Program-made: the position numbers and the translations under genes | Shown: positions 35,817 through 49,051 of the stretch, piece by piece | Layout: the number at the start of each line of letters is the position of its first letter | Position numbering within the stretch: the first letter of the stretch is position 1 | DNA from: Agaricus subrufescens | Taxonomy: Eukaryota; Basidiomycota; Agaricomycetes; Agaricales; Agaricaceae | Assembly: GCA_029945375.1 (NCBI GenBank) | Contig: CM057057.1 | Location: 1,364,001-1,428,000 of the forward strand | Reading direction: 5' to 3' | DNA: 64,000 nt | Notes under the pieces: generated by a model | The model's input: only the letters and a program-made list of their open reading frames with translations | Told to the model about the DNA's origin: nothing | The model's database searches: none

Positions 35817-38233
35817 ATGACCCACAGGAAGAAAGGTAATCGGCTTCAACAATGGTTCTCGGGTTTCTTGGTTCCTGTTGAAAAGACTGACTATACGCAA
35901 GATGGTTAGTCTCTTGATAATGCTACAAGGGATGCAATGACAGAACTGGATGAAAACCACACAGCTCCTCAAATGCCCGGCGGTTCCTCCGCAAACAATC
36001 ATTTCGTTGAAGTCAATAATGCTATCTACGTGCAAGGCGTCGGAAATACAGTGATGAGGCAGGATGGTCAAGGAGATCGTAACTTCGTGTCGCAAGGTAG
36101 GTGGTACCTCTTTCCATTACTCGCGCTCATATCACCTAGGTATGACTTTGCTTTTGCAATATATCATTCGCGGCGCAGCACACAATGATTCTGCCCGGTA
36201 CCCCCCTCCGCGCTGCGATCCCAACACTCGCCTTAAGTTAATCGACCAAATTACGACTTGGTTCAACGGCGAAGCACAAAAAGAGTTGCTGTTGTGGTTA
36301 ACAGGCCCTGCAGGCGTTGGAAAATCAGCAATTATTCAGACTTTCGCCGAGTACCTTGCCAAAAATCACCAGCTCGGGGCGTGTGTATTCATTTCCAGAC
36401 CGAACAGACGCAATAACCCCCATGGCATCTTTGTGACCGTTGCATACCAATTATGTATTCAGGTCGAAGCGTACCGCAATTTTATTACTGAAAAGCTCAG
36501 CATAGACCCTGAGCTGTTAGACAGGGAGATGACAGCGCAGTTTGTGGCATTCATTATTGAGCCATTCGTGGAGAAGAGGATCGGAGCGGGTAGTGGTAAA
36601 AGATGGGGTATACTATTGGATGGACTTGACGAGCTCGATGGAGAAGATGCACAGTACGCAGTCATCCGACTCATCACCACCTTTAGTCACGACCATCGTG
36701 ACACCCCTCTCGTCTGGATCATCGCGAGCCGTCCGGAGCCACATATATCCAACACATTTTCCGACGACGTGAACCAGAGCTACTGGTCGGAGTACATCCC
36801 AATCGACTCTACTGAGTCTTGCGAGGATGTGGAGCGCTTCTTGCGATCGAGCTTCGAAACGACGCAGAAGAAATATCGACAATGCGTTCCACGGGACTGG
36901 CCTAGCGAAACAGACTTACTGAAGGTCGCTGTTGCAGCCTCCGGTCTTTTTGTCTATGCTCAAGTTGTAATGGAATTCATCAGATCTCCGACACATGCAG
37001 ACCCTGCAGCACGCCTTGAGCTTGTCTCATCGATCATTGATCGTTCTAATGCTTCTTCAACCAAGGACAATCCGTTTGCGCATTTGGACGCCCTTTACAG
37101 GGAAATTCTTTCCTCAATCCCATCAACACAGTGGTCATCAACAAAACAATTGCTCGGCTACACCATTTGTGGTATTGGAGACGTACAATTAGGACATAGT
37201 TTCCGAACACTCAGAGGAACAGCCATCCTCTTTGGCCTCCCTCCCCATGTCATTTATGCATGTTTACTCAGGTGCCATTCAACAGTTCGGGTACCCGATT
37301 GGAAAGTCGCTCATCAGCAAAATTTAACTTTCCTTCATCAATCGTTTTCCGACTTTCTTGAGGATTGTAACAGATCCGGAGATTTCCATGTTGGTGATGT
37401 TAAAGATATCAGAAGCTATGCCACGTTGCGCGTGTTCGATATCTGGAACCAAATCAGTAGAGGCACAGGTATGTACGACCTCCTAATCTTGATAACAGAA
37501 ATGGATGCTATGCTAGGTTGCCTGTCTCTGAAATCTACCTGGCATCAATACTGTTCAAAGTGGGACGACGAGACGCAGCCGAACACCATCAAAGAATTTC
37601 ACGAAGAGGTTTTCCATGACATTATTGCCTGGCTAATGCAATTAGTGGATCATCATCTACATCAACGAGTGAAAGATCTTGTACCATATGCGCGGTTGCG
37701 CGAGGTTCATATGATCAAGCTATGCTATTCCTTTAACGCTTACGACTTGGGTAATTTTGTGAATGCCGTGATGGTAGAGTGCTCTAAACCCCTCATTCGT
37801 AATTTCGGTTCTCAACGTCTTATCAGAGTGCCAAGAGCGATATCAATGACCCTGAACTTTTTCGAGAAGTCCAGTTGAAAGACCTTAGGTTCGAGCACCT
37901 CGATTTAGTTGAGATGAGTCCTGCGCGGGCTCATTATGGAAGAGAAGCCGGGGAGAGTGAGAATCAGGCAGAGACCTGGATATTATGCCGAGTGAGTGCG
38001 CAGTTACCTTGGTTTTGAAATACGCCTGATTATTTGCTGCCTTGATACTGCTGTAGCCACGTTGTAGCAGTGACTTGGAAACATTTGTATCTGAGGTAGT
38101 GGCTCTTCAGGAGCGTTTACCGGAACTCAAAGTCGTTATCCTTGGGGGAGTACGCGAGGGCAGAATCGCGGCCTTTCGTCATTGTCTGGATGATGGGATA
38201 CCTCGTAGGTATACCATTCCGTATCCCGAGTAG
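35817..38233 (+). CDS. NACHT-domain STAND NTPase (fungal NLR), copy A
   Basis: Probable intracellular NLR-like signalling NTPase. Exon 1 (MTHRKKGNRLQQWFSGF..) is short and basic. Exon 2 carries a Gly/Asn/Gln motif (NNAIYVQGVGNTVMRQDGQG). The main exon begins with YIIRGAAHNDSAR. Its NACHT domain has Walker A GPAGVGKSA, the FISRPNRRNNP block, Walker B GILLDGLDELDGEDAQ, the sensor-like ASRPEPHISNTF, and the helical SGLFVYAQVVMEFI/LDALYREILSSI part. After HQSFSDFLED come a GTGM splice site, HMIKLCYSFNAYDL, and two last exons ending RYTIPYPE. No WD40, TPR or ankyrin repeats are visible. The long frame (604 codons) is intact. First of five copies in this window. Confidence 0.85.
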
Positions 38234-38553
38234 TCTTACATAAATATCTTCTATGCTGGACCTCTTAAGTTTATACAAACATGCGTGATTATTGTATAAT
38301 ACATACATCTCAAGATAAGCGTAAGTTAAATGCTACACCTTTCAGAACCCTTTTTGAAGAACAAAAGCTGTCCTCAGGTTGTCAATTTTGTGATCTGCTT
38401 GTGGTCGACTCATCCAAAGATGATTAAGACGCGTAAGACCGAAAATGCATTTTCTTTCAAATGAAACAATGTCCCGTAACAATAAGAGACATGGTTGTAC
38501 TGGACATGGTAGACACAACGTAATATAACCACAAATTTTACTCAGCGGCAGGC
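38234..38553. other. Convergent spacer between NACHT A and the esterase
   Basis: 320 bp carrying the 3' ends of both genes. Nothing else seen. Confidence 0.45.
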
Positions 38554-39814
38554 TCATATGCACTACACACAGAATTAGCTTTCTGCGTAAAGACTCGGAA
38601 AGAGACAGGGTAAGTACCTGAGAGAACCATGGGTTCATCACTGTACAGGTAGTGCCGGATACACAGATGACAGGTCCTGTCCATCCAATTCTATTAGAGT
38701 CGTCAGTTCCATGACGTCGAAAGATTTATTACTGAGAAAGGTTGCCTACCCGCCACATTGACCCCAGTGTTCTTGGACTGGCTGGCCCACGGTAGTAGTA
38801 CTTGGAGGAGAAGTTCCGCTCGGAGTGATTCCGAACCATTCAAGGACTTGATTAGCTTGTATTGGGATGTTGTGGTCTACACCAGCAGCGCTTATGGCCT
38901 GGAAATTAGGTCCGTATATGCTCCGAGTCCAATTGGACAAGGGCCAGTTTGTGTCGACCTCTGTCGGAGTCGCGGAGTAGCCAAATACATTGGTCCACTG
39001 TTTGATCCCCTCTCCGAAATTGTGATAATTGAGAGTGGTATCGCTGACATGGACATGTAAGATAAGTATCTTTTGATGGTACTCAAAGAGCCACGAACAG
39101 AGTTCCTTGCCATATCTGTAATTTGGGGCGGGGCCCAGTATAACCTGGGTAGCCGGAGCGTACTTCGTCCCCCTGATCGGTAAAAGGCCCTCAGGTAAAC
39201 TGAATTTGCATTGGAGAAAATATACTCACCCACTGTTGTGCGGTCTGCGTAATCTGTCCAGTGGCACAGGGAGTATTCCATAAGTCTGGGCCACCAAAGC
39301 AGCCATAAGGAACGCCAGCCCACGCCGAACCAGCCACAAATAGATCGGGGTATGCGCCAGCAAGTACGTTGGTCATCATACCTCCCGATGAGATTCCCGT
39401 CATATAAACGCGCCTTGCATCTACTCCCCAGCTAGAAATTGCGAAGCGAACCATATTGGCAATGGCAAGTGAATCCCCTCCGGCGTCATGGGTAAGTGTA
39501 GCGTTGGTGTGAACATCCCAGCATCCTCCTGGGTCGGGAGCATCAGGATAGATGACAACGAACGACCCAAATTTGTCGGCCAAGTTGGCATATCCGGTGC
39601 CAGAGTAGAACGCTTGGGCCGTACCCGTACAGTAGTGTATTGCCACAACGAGGGCAGGATTCGGGATTAAGTAGGGTGGTTTGTAGTAGTAGAAACCAAC
39701 ATTTGTGGGGTTTGCGCCCCAGTTCCCAGTTTGTTGTTGCAAAGTGTTCACGGAAGCGTGGACCCCCGCTGTGACCCCGGCTAGCAATGCCAAGTTTTTC
39801 AATAAGAATAACAT
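38554..39814 (-). CDS. Secreted acetyl xylan esterase, CE1 with C-terminal CBM1
   Basis: Secreted carbohydrate esterase that removes acetyl groups from xylan. Signal peptide MLFLLKNLALLAGVTAGVHA. Exon 1 has the CE1/PHB-depolymerase-like fold: PALVVAIHYCTGTAQAFYSG, YPDAPDPGGCWDV, the nucleophile elbow TGISSGGMM (G-x-S-x-G) and AGVPYGCFGGP. Exon 2 gives GYPGYTGPRPKLQIWQGT. Exon 3 begins DTTLNYHNFGEGIKQWTNVF (acid) and holds GVDHNIP (catalytic His region). A Thr/Ser/Pro linker follows (GTSPPSTTTVG). A family 1 cellulose-binding module then spans three exons: HWGQCGG, IGWTGPVICVSGTTC and WFSQCI. Intron phases fit throughout. The triad and CBM1 cysteines are present, so the gene looks functional. 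It points to a lignocellulose-degrading lifestyle. Confidence 0.92.
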
Positions 39815-39859
39815 GTCGGAGACGATAAGACAAGCCTGGAAACGCGATCTTAAGGCAGT

Positions 39860-39867
39860 TTATAAAA
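39860..39867 (-). promoter_or_regulatory. TATA-like element of the esterase gene
   Basis: TTTATAAA-type sequence about 46-53 nt upstream of the ATG at 39814. Position suits a TATA box; unproved. Confidence 0.35.
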
Positions 39868-40992
39868 CCTGAAAGGCGATTGCTCTGAAGTAGAAGCACG
39901 GTTCTGGTGGACAATTTTTTCCGAGGACTGTGCGTTGAACATTTGAACAAAGCTTCTGCCGGAGAACATGCGCCATTGACGATATCTGTAAGATATCTAG
40001 AACTCCTATAGACAGGATTCGTTGTGCGATCGTCAATCCAGCTTTCACAGGTAGTCGGTGTTACACCCCTGTAAAGGCAATTGCAGGTTCAAATTTGTGT
40101 ATCGTGTAAGTACAAAAAGCGACGTTGTGATGCAAATGTCGATAGTGAAGGTCAGTCTGTTCGGTCCGGGTATAACTCGATAAAAGCCCCGGGCCGTCGC
40201 AGCAGGGGTTCAAGTGGAGTAGAATGAGAACCATATATGATGTACCATGTGAAAGCATGCGGACCCGAGATTTTGGCAGCAGCGACCAAGTTCAGGATGT
40301 AATCTTCGCATTTCCTCCGTCAGAGAAGGTGGAATTGAAAAATGTTCCTCTGTGTTTTTTTTTCTGATTCAAAATGGGAGCTTCTGAACGCTTACGGAAC
40401 CGTCAACCCCAGATATCAGAAGCCCACACTAACACCCATACCCGAAGTAATGCCGGAAAGAGGACAAAAAGCATTGAGACACGGAGAAACGGGCACAGTG
40501 GGAAGTCATACGACTCGACTAGTTTTGCATCTTCAGAACGGGCAGCCAGCCTGAGTCTATAGTGAGGCGTCAATCGAAGCATCATAAACTGTATTTATCA
40601 AGCTCCTAGACTACATCAGGTACAGTGCTCCGTTACACAGAGAAGAGCAGCTAGTTGGAACTCACCTCTCCATATCATATATACATTGAATCCATTGCGC
40701 AAATACTTGGGATGGGGCGAAATCTAAATCGGCCCAACTCCTCTTGTTCACCACATGGTCATTCAATCTCGGCGTTAGGACTCAATGAGTTTGTTCCTCG
40801 TCAAACAAAATTCTATGAGAGTCCCCAGTTATTGAGCTATTCTTGACGTACATAACACGAATCCTTGGCATTGCAAAGGTCATGATACCTCGGAGGACAT
40901 TGCCGAGAGCCTCCGTGGGAACATCATATTGATGCAGTGCCTGGAAATAGGGCTTCCTTCTTCCCACTACCGCCATTCCCTCTCTACACCAG
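39868..40992. other. Intergenic between esterase and NACHT B
   Basis: Divergent promoters of the esterase (-) and NACHT B (+). Frames of 60-100 codons here have no motifs. No gene or repeat supported. Confidence 0.45.
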
Positions 40993-43423
40993 ATGACTCC
41001 CGGGAAGAAAAGAAATAAGGTTAAGGAGTGGATATCCAATTTATTCCCTCCTAAGCGTGAGATTTACCATACGCCTGATGGTGAGCGTTTAGTGGAATCT
41101 CAAAAGCGAAACAACTAGAGGAAACGCACACTTAGGTCCCCGGCCTCCAACTGTTGGCTCCTTCACAACAAACCACTATGAAATCAATAATTCTTTTCAT
41201 GTATCTGGGACTGGAAATGTCGTGACGAGGCAGGATGGCCAAGGAGATAGAAATCTTGTATCACAAAGTGAGCGACATCGTATTCCTCTTCCCACAGAGA
41301 GCTCACCTCTTCCTTTATTAGTTATGAATTTGCTTTCACAGTTCATCATCCGTGGCGCAGCCCATGATGATTCGGCTCGAGACCCGCCTCCACGCTGCCA
41401 TCCTGACACTAGGGTCAAGCTGATTGCCCGAATTACCACCTGGTTTAATGGCCAGGCACAGGAAGAAATGCTCTTATGGATAACAGGCCCTGCTGGAATA
41501 GGAAAGTCGGCTGTCGTTCAAACATTCGCCGAATACCTTGCCAAGACCCACAATCTCGGAGCGTCTGTTTTTATATCTCGACCAAACAGACGCAACAACC
41601 CACATCGCATTTTCGTCACTATCGCATATCAGCTGTCTATCCGAATTGAGGCGTACCGTAATTTCATTACTGAACGGCTCAGCGTTGATCCCGAGTTGCC
41701 AAGTAGAGGAATGGCGGCGCAGTTTGCCGCGTTTATTGTCGAGCCGTTTGTGGAGAAGAGAATCGGAGCCGGTGGCAATCGATGGGGTATACTACTGGAT
41801 GGGCTTGACGAACTCGATGGAGAGGATGCACAATGCGAAATCATTCAGCTCATCGTCGCCTTTGCTCATGAGCATCGGGATGCCCCTCTTGTCTGGCTAA
41901 TCGCGAGTCGCCCGGAACCACACATATCCAACGTGTTTACAGATGACGCATATCAAAGTTACTGGTCGGAATATATTCCGATTGACTCTACTGAGGCCTG
42001 CGGAGACGTTGAGCGATTTTTACGATCTCAATTCGAGGCGACTCGGAAGAAATACCGGCAGTCCGTTCCCAGCGACTGGCCTAGCGGCACAGATTTTCTG
42101 AAGCTCACCGCCGCTGCCTCGGGCCTTTTCGTTTATGCTGAAGTAACAATGCAGTTCATCAGAGATCCCGCTCACTCTGATCCTGCCTCGCGCCTTGAGA
42201 TTCTGTTGTCCATCATTGACCGTTCCAATGTAGTTCCAACAAAAGATAATCCGTTTGTTCATTTGGACGCGCTCTACAAGGAAATCCTCTCTTCAATTCC
42301 ATCGACCCACTGGCTATCAACGAAACGATTGCTCAGCTACACCATTCATGCGGACCACATTCATGCTAACCAGTATGGCTTTTATGACTTACGCCAGAGT
42401 CTTCAAACGCTCAGAGGGATGGCCATCCTCTTGGGCCTCGCTCCCCACGTAATATACACGTGCTTGCTCAAATGCCATTCGACACTCGGAGTACCTGATT
42501 GGAAGGTCGCCCATAAGAAGGGCTTAATGTTTCTCCATGCATCGTTCGCCGATTTTCTCAAGGATCCAACCAGATCTGGGGATTTCCATGTTGGTGAACC
42601 TAAAGATGTTAGAGCCGATATACTGGTGCACGTGTTTGACATATGGAATGAATGTAGTGGAGGCATCGGTATGTTCACTTTCTGGTATCATCGGCAAGAA
42701 ATGACGTTACGTTACTTGCAGGGACAGCAGAATCCGCGTGGAATCAGTATTGTGCGAAGTGGGATAACAAGACTCCGTCGAAAGCTATCGCGAAATTCAA
42801 TGCAAAATTCTTCCGTGATTTCGTCAGTTGTTTAACAACATTAGTGCTATTCTACAGCCTTGGTGGGGACCCTGTACTACGTACGCAACTTTGCCAGGTT
42901 CACATGATAAAACTATGCTACTCTTTCGATGCGGACGACTTGCCACACTTCGTTAACACTCTAACGGTAAAGTAACTCTGACTCACATCCATAACTTGGA
43001 TTGCCAACGTTTCTACAGAACCATAAGAGCCACATCAACGATACCGAACTTTTCCGCCAAGTACCGCTTAAATCCCTCAAGTTTGCGAACCTCGATTGGG
43101 AAAAGATGAGTCCTGCATGCGCTTATTATGGAAGAAAACACAAACTTGCCCTAGATGACTGGGTACTGGCCCGCGTGAGTGTACCCCGTTGTACTGGTTG
43201 CTGATTTTTACCTGAATATGTGTTACAGCCACGTTCTAGTACTGAATTGAAGACCTTTGTGTCTGAATTGGAATCCCTTCAGGAGCGTCTACCGGACCTG
43301 GATGTTACCATCTTTGGAGCTTTACGTAAAGGGCGGGTTGCAGGCTTTCGCCATGTTCTGAAAAGTGAAGGACCTGTCGAATATCAGGATTTCAAGTACT
43401 ACATCATTCCGTATCCTGAGTAA
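40993..43423 (+). CDS. NACHT-domain STAND NTPase (fungal NLR), copy B
   Basis: Paralogue of copy A with identical architecture. Exon 1 is MTPGKKRNKVKEWISNLFPP. Exon 2 ends NNSFHVSGTGNVVTRQDGQG. The main exon has Walker A GPAGIGKSA, FISRPNRRNNP, Walker B GILLDGLDELDGEDAQ and ASRPEPHISNVF, then LFVYAEVTMQFIRDP and HASFADFLKDPTRSGDFHVG. An intron at the GIG codons (GTATGT..TTGCAG) leads to a helical exon with YCAKWDNKTPSKAIAKF and HMIKLCYSFDADDL. The last two exons carry SHINDTELFRQVPLKSLKF and PRSSTELKTFVSELESLQ, ending YIIPYPE. No break seen. Likely active as a cytosolic sensor or signalling NTPase, by family analogy. Confidence 0.85.
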
Positions 43424-44030
43424 TTGCACATGCGGTACATTTAACTCCATCGATAGTATGTAATCTCAAGTTCATACGGCATGTGTGGTGTTCATTGATC
43501 TGTTTCCATTAAAGGTTAACCTTGTTGCTTGTCCGAAGTAGGGAACGTTAGGTTGCCATGTAAATGATTGGCGAGTGGTTTACGGAAAGCTGGACCATGT
43601 GTAGGTGGGGATAGTGAGAAACAAGATGGTGTGATTGTTATCTATCGCCATCGACTGAAGAACGTGTAACAGTTTTAGACGTAATAGTAAGCCTAAGAAT
43701 GACTTGCGAATGAACATAGCTGATTCAGCTGGAATCAGGTGAACCATGGCCAAACAACTTTCTGTTCTGTCCTTGCGACGCCGCTCGACTCGACGAACGA
43801 TGAGAGGGAGTACCGTAGCACCGTGCAGCATGACTGGTGGCGCTTGTGGATTAGAGAACGACACAACCATCGCATTGAACAACATCCACTTAGGCGCTCA
43901 ACTGTCAAAAAGCTGACAACGGGCCGCTGCCAAGGGCTTCTTCGCCTAACACGTTGTCAATGTCGTGCAGCTACTTAAGGCATTTCTTGTTTTCTCCCAC
44001 CACCCCCTCTGTTTCGCTCCCGACCACCAA
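43424..44030. other. Intergenic between NACHT B and C
   Basis: About 600 bp without a supported gene. Frames of ~80-100 codons at 43580-43978 lie on both strands and have no motif. Contains the promoter of copy C. Confidence 0.45.
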
Positions 44031-46433
44031 ATGCCCCGCGGGAGGAAAAGGGACAAGCTCAAGCAGTGGCTGGCAGGTTTCTCAGCATCCAAGAGCGAAG
44101 TCTACCCTATACCGGATGGTTGGTGGTTCGCTGAAGTCTCAAATAATGCGCCAAATCTGACTGAGACTTAACAGGCCCACAACAGCCGGCCGGCTCCTCT
44201 CACAGTGTTCTCATCGACAACACCATCCACGTATCTGGAACTGGGCATGTGGTTACCAGGCAAGATGGTCAGGGGGATCGACATCTCGTATCACAGAGTC
44301 AGTGGCACTGTTTTTCATCCGGCTATTATAGCTCATCATATCTTTGACAGTGATGAGCTTACTTTCTCAACATATCATCCGCGGTGCAGGACACGATGAT
44401 TCTGCTCGCGATCCACCTCCGCGCTGTCATCCTGGGACTCGTATCAAGTTGGTTGCCCGAATTACTGCTTGGTTTAATGGCGAAGCACAAGATGAATTGC
44501 TCCTGTGGATCACTGGCCCTGCCGGCGTTGGAAAATCAGCAATTGTCCAGACGTTTGCCGAATACCTTGCCAAGAATTACCTCCTTGGAGCGTCTATTTT
44601 CATCTCTCGACCAAACCGACGCAACAACCCTCGTCTCTTCTTTTCTACTATTGCTTATCAACTAGCCACCCGATTTGAGGCTTACCGTACTTTCATCACT
44701 GAGCGGCTCAGTATCAACCCTGAATTGCCAAATACAGGTCTGGCGGCACAATTCCAGGCCTTCATCATCGAACCATTTGTAGAGAGGAAGATTGGAGCTG
44801 GTGAAAAGCGATGGGGTATACTATTGGATGGGCTTGATGAGCTCGATGGACAAGATGCCCAATGCGAAATTATCCAACTCATCACCGCGTTCGTTCATGA
44901 GCATCGTGATACGCCTCTTGTCTGGGTAATTGCAAGCCGTCCTGAGCCGCATATATCTAACACATTTGACGATGACGTAAACCGGTGCTTCTGGTCGGAG
45001 TATATCCCAATTGATTCAACCGAAGCCTGCGAGGACGTCGAGCGATTTTTACGATCAAGCTTCGAGGAGACACGAAGGAAATTTAGACAGGGCGTTCCAG
45101 TCGATTGGCCTAGTGGCACCGAATTCCTGAAGATCACTGCCGCGGCCTCTGGTCTTTTCGTTTACGCCGAAGTGGTTAAGCGGTTCATTATAGATCCAAC
45201 CGCAGGCGACCCTCTCGCGCGGCTTCAAGTTCTTTCATCGGTCATTGACCGTTCTAACAATGTCTCCACTTCCGATAATCCTTTTCTCCAGCTGGATGCG
45301 CTTTACAAAGAAATACTTTCTTTAGTTCCATCGCGACTTTGGTCGTCAACCAAACGATTGCTCGGTTACATCGTTCATGCAGAACATATTAATGGTCCTC
45401 CGTACGATTTGTATGTTCTGCGCCCGAGCCTTCAAACACTTAGAGGCCTTGCGTTGCTATTTGGCCTTTCTCCCTACACCGTCTCTGCGTGCTTACTCAA
45501 GTGCCACTCGACTGTCAGAGTTCCAGACTGGAAGGACGCTCATAAGGAGACCATTACCGTCCTTCATGCATCCTTTGCCGATTTTCTCAAAGATCCCGAT
45601 AGATCAGGAGACTATTATGTCGGCAGTGCTAGCGACGCTAAAGACGAAATTGCCTCGTTTGTTTTTAAAATCTGGAACGAATGCAGTAGGGGTACCGGTA
45701 TGTAAAGCTTTCTAGCACCTTGTAAGGTGCTCACGTCCCGTTATCCTCAGACTCCGTCAGGTCCAAGTGGCAGCAATATTGTTCATTGTGCGATGACAGG
45801 ACAACATCAAACGCCATTACAAAATTCGACGCAGAATTCTATCGTAATATTGTCGCCTACGTGCGAGGTTTGGTGTATCAATACAACCAGAGAGGGGAGC
45901 CCGTACTATATAAGCGGCTATGCGAGATTAATATGATCAAGCTGTGCCATACCTTCGATACACATGACTTACAGGATCTGGTAGAAAATCTGGTGGTAAT
46001 GTTTTCTCGATTTTTCATCCATAATTTGGGATGTTGACTTTTTTTACAGAAGCCTTCAACCCATATCAGTAACACGCCAATTGTCCAAAGGGTCCCGCTT
46101 AAGAGGCTCGGATTTGGACACCTAAACTGGGAAGACCTGAGCCCCGCATACACTCATCAGAAGGCGGAACCTGATGTCTTCTTACGGAGCGGGACGCTGA
46201 GTCGGGTGAGTGTGGATTTTTGCTAGGCTTTTGAACTTGTTTAAATGTTTTCGGTACTCCTTTAGCCATGTTCGCGTGCTGAATTGGACACGTTTGTGTC
46301 TGAGTTACAATCCCTGAAGGAGCATTCACCAGAATTGGAGGTTACCGTTTTTGGAGGCGTGAGTAAGGGCCGGGTTGCTGCCTTTCGTGACGATGAAAAG
46401 TCGAGGTTCTACACCATTCCATATTCAGAGTAA
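44031..46433 (+). CDS. NACHT-domain STAND NTPase (fungal NLR), copy C
   Basis: Third intact-looking copy. Exon 1 is MPRGRKRDKLKQWLAGFSAS. Exon 2 ends DNTIHVSGTGHVVTRQDGQG. The main exon has Walker A GPAGVGKSA, FISRPNRRNNPRLF, Walker B GILLDGLDELDGQDAQ and ASRPEPHISNTF, then LFVYAEVVKRFIIDP and HASFADFLKDPDRSGDYYVG. Later exons carry YRNIVAYVRGLVYQYNQRGE, INMIKLCHTFDTHDLQDLVE, THISNTPIVQRVPLKRLGF and PCSRAELDTFVSELQSL, ending FYTIPYSE. Small indels relative to A and B lie in the tail. It converges on pseudogene D, whose stop lies 217 bp beyond this one. Confidence 0.84.
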
Positions 46434-46649
46434 ATCTGCCTAGATCTTATCTACTGGATTAGAACGTTACGCACACACAGAAGTTAAGGTATATGAAGTA
46501 AATCAACGTCATGTTTTTTTGAACAACTATGCGCGAAAATGGGTACTATCATACTGCCAAATGCAGTACCAAAAATCAAGCATGAGTAATGATAACAACA
46601 GCTGAGATATTGTTAATTGTTCTTTGGTGTGAAATGCCGAAGTAAGACA

Positions 46650-49051
46650 TCATTCAGATCCAACGGGGTACGGAATCACATAACAAATAAAATCAGTGTT
46701 TTCAAAAGCCCCTGTCTTCAAAGCGCGGCGAAAGGCTCCGATTCTTCCTTCCCGTACACCCCCAAAAACAACAACTTCGAGTTCCGGTGAACTTTCCTGA
46801 AAGGATTCCAACTCGGACATGAATGTTTTTAATTCAGCACTCGAACGAGGCTATGGCAGCGCCGAGACTTAGGGCAGTTCCAAGGACGTAGCAAAAATCA
46901 AGCTCACCCGGTCTATCAACGCCTCCACCGACACAAATTTGCGTCTCCTCCCATAATGAATCCGTACAGGGCTCATCCCTTCCCAGTCAAGGTTCTCGAA
47001 CTTGAGTGCTTTGAGCGGGATTCGTCGAAAAGGTTGAGTATTATAGTTGGCGAGGCCCAGATATCTCTAGAAAACTATTGATAACGAAATGTGGTATTTT
47101 ACCAGGAGGGTATGTACAAGAGATGCGAGGTCGTCCGCATCCATAGAGTAACATAGCTTGACTATGTGAAGTTTTAGTAGCTGCGAATACAGTATGGGGT
47201 CCCCATTTCTGCTATAGAAATGCACCATTTGTACTAAACAAGCGACAAAGTCATGGAAGAATTGTTTTTGGAACTTTACGATAGCCTTTGACGGAGCCTT
47301 GTCATCCCACTTTGAGAACAACCGGTGCCAGGTAGATTCCGCAGACACTGAAGCTAAAAACAGCATTAAACATTTCACCTGCGGTCTCAGATGGACATAC
47401 ATACCGGCACCCCCACTACATCCAATCCAAATATCAAAAACGCGCAATAGAACGTCGGATTCAACGTCTTTGGCACTACCAACGTAATAATCCCTAGATC
47501 TATTTGAATCTTTGAGGAAATCAGCGAACGATGGGTGGTGGAATGTTAAGCCTTTCTTATGAGCGATTTTTCAATCAGGTACGCTGAGTGTCGAATGGCA
47601 CTTGAGCAAGCACGCATATATGACATGACGGGGAAAGCCGAAGAACATAGCTATTCCTCTGAGCGTTTGAAGACTTTGATGTAAATCATACAAACACTTC
47701 GAGTCATTGTAAATCTGGTGAGCGTGGATTATATAGCCGAGGAGTCGTTTGGTTGATGGCCACAATCTGGATGGGACTGAAGAGATAATCTCCCTATAAA
47801 GCGCATCCAGATGAACGAAAGGATTGTCGTTTGTTGGCACGGCATTAGGACGGTCAATGGTTGGTGTGGGGATTTCAAAGCGCGATACGGGATCACCTTC
47901 AACAGGATCTCTGATGAATTGCATTATTACTGCAGCACAGACGAATAGGCCTGAAGCAGCGGCAGTAAGTTTCAAGAAATCAGTGTCGCTAGGCCAGTCT
48001 CTCGGGACGGACTGCCGGTATTTTTTCCTTGTCATGTCAAAGTTCGATCGCAAAAAGCGCCCGACATCCTTGCAGGCTTCGGTTGAATCGATTGGGATGT
48101 ACTCTGACCAGTAGGTGCAATTTGCGTCATCGTCCAATGTGTTGGATATATGTGGCTCCGGGCGACTAGCGATTACCCATATAAGGGGAGTGTCGCGATG
48201 TTCATGGGCAAAGGCGGTGATGAGTCGGATGATTCCGCACTGTGCATCCTCGCCATTGAGTTCGTCAAGCCCGTCCAATAAAATGCCCCATCGATTGCCA
48301 CCTACTCCGATTTTCTTCTCTACGAAGGGTTCGATTATGAATGACGCAAATTGCACAGCCATTCCCTTGCTCGGCAATTTGGGATCGATGCTGAGCCGTT
48401 CAATAATGAAATTACGGTACGCCTCGATTCAAATGGAGAGCTGATAAGCAATAGTGACAAAGATGCGATGTGGGTTGTTGCATCTGTTTGGTCGAGATGT
48501 AAATACAGACGCTCCAAGGAGGCTGTTTGTATCAAGGTGTTTGGCAAACGTCTGGACGACTGCTGACTTTCCAACCCCGGCAGGGCCAGTAATCCACAGG
48601 AGCAATTCATCTTGTGCTTCGCCATTAAATCAAGCAGTAATTCGGGCAACCAGCTTGATACGAGTCCCAGGATGGCAGCGCGGAGGTGGGTCGCGGGCAG
48701 AATCATTGTGGGCAGCACCACGGATGATATATTGCGAGAGTAGGTTCATGACTGATGAAAACGACATGAGCTTCAATAAGAGGAAAAAGAACGCAGCAGC
48801 TCTCACTCTGTGATGAGATTTTGTTCGCTTTGGCCACCTTGCCTGGTCACCACATGGCCGGATCCAAACACGTCGACTGAATTATCGATATAGATGTTCT
48901 GAGATGACTGTTGAGGACCTGTACACGAATATCTTTCAGCTCTAGGACAACCTTTGAGGCCTACTCAAGCAGCCGAGTAAATCTCACGTTTGGGAGCCGA
49001 GAAAGCTGAGAGCCACTCCCTGTGCTTCGTTCTTTTCCTTCCACGGGTCAT
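46650..49051 (-). pseudogene. NACHT NLR pseudogene, copy D
   Basis: Inverted full-length paralogue. Exon 1 still reads MTRGRKRTKHREWLSAFSAP but runs into a stop where others splice after Asp-Gly. Exon 2 keeps NSVDVFGSGHVVTRQGGQ. The NACHT exon has Walker A GPAGVGKSA and Walker B GILLDGLDELNGEDAQ. It is interrupted by at least three in-frame stops: Trp to stop in TA(W)FNGEAQ near 48628, Arg to stop in QLSI(R)IEAYR near 48428, and Trp to stop in PD(W)KIAHKK near 47570. All three are C:G to T:A transitions. The C-terminal exons are well preserved (YSRNGDPILYSQLLKLHIVK, ELKTFMSELESFQ, VIPYPVGSE). Recently dead rather than long decayed. Confidence 0.85.
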
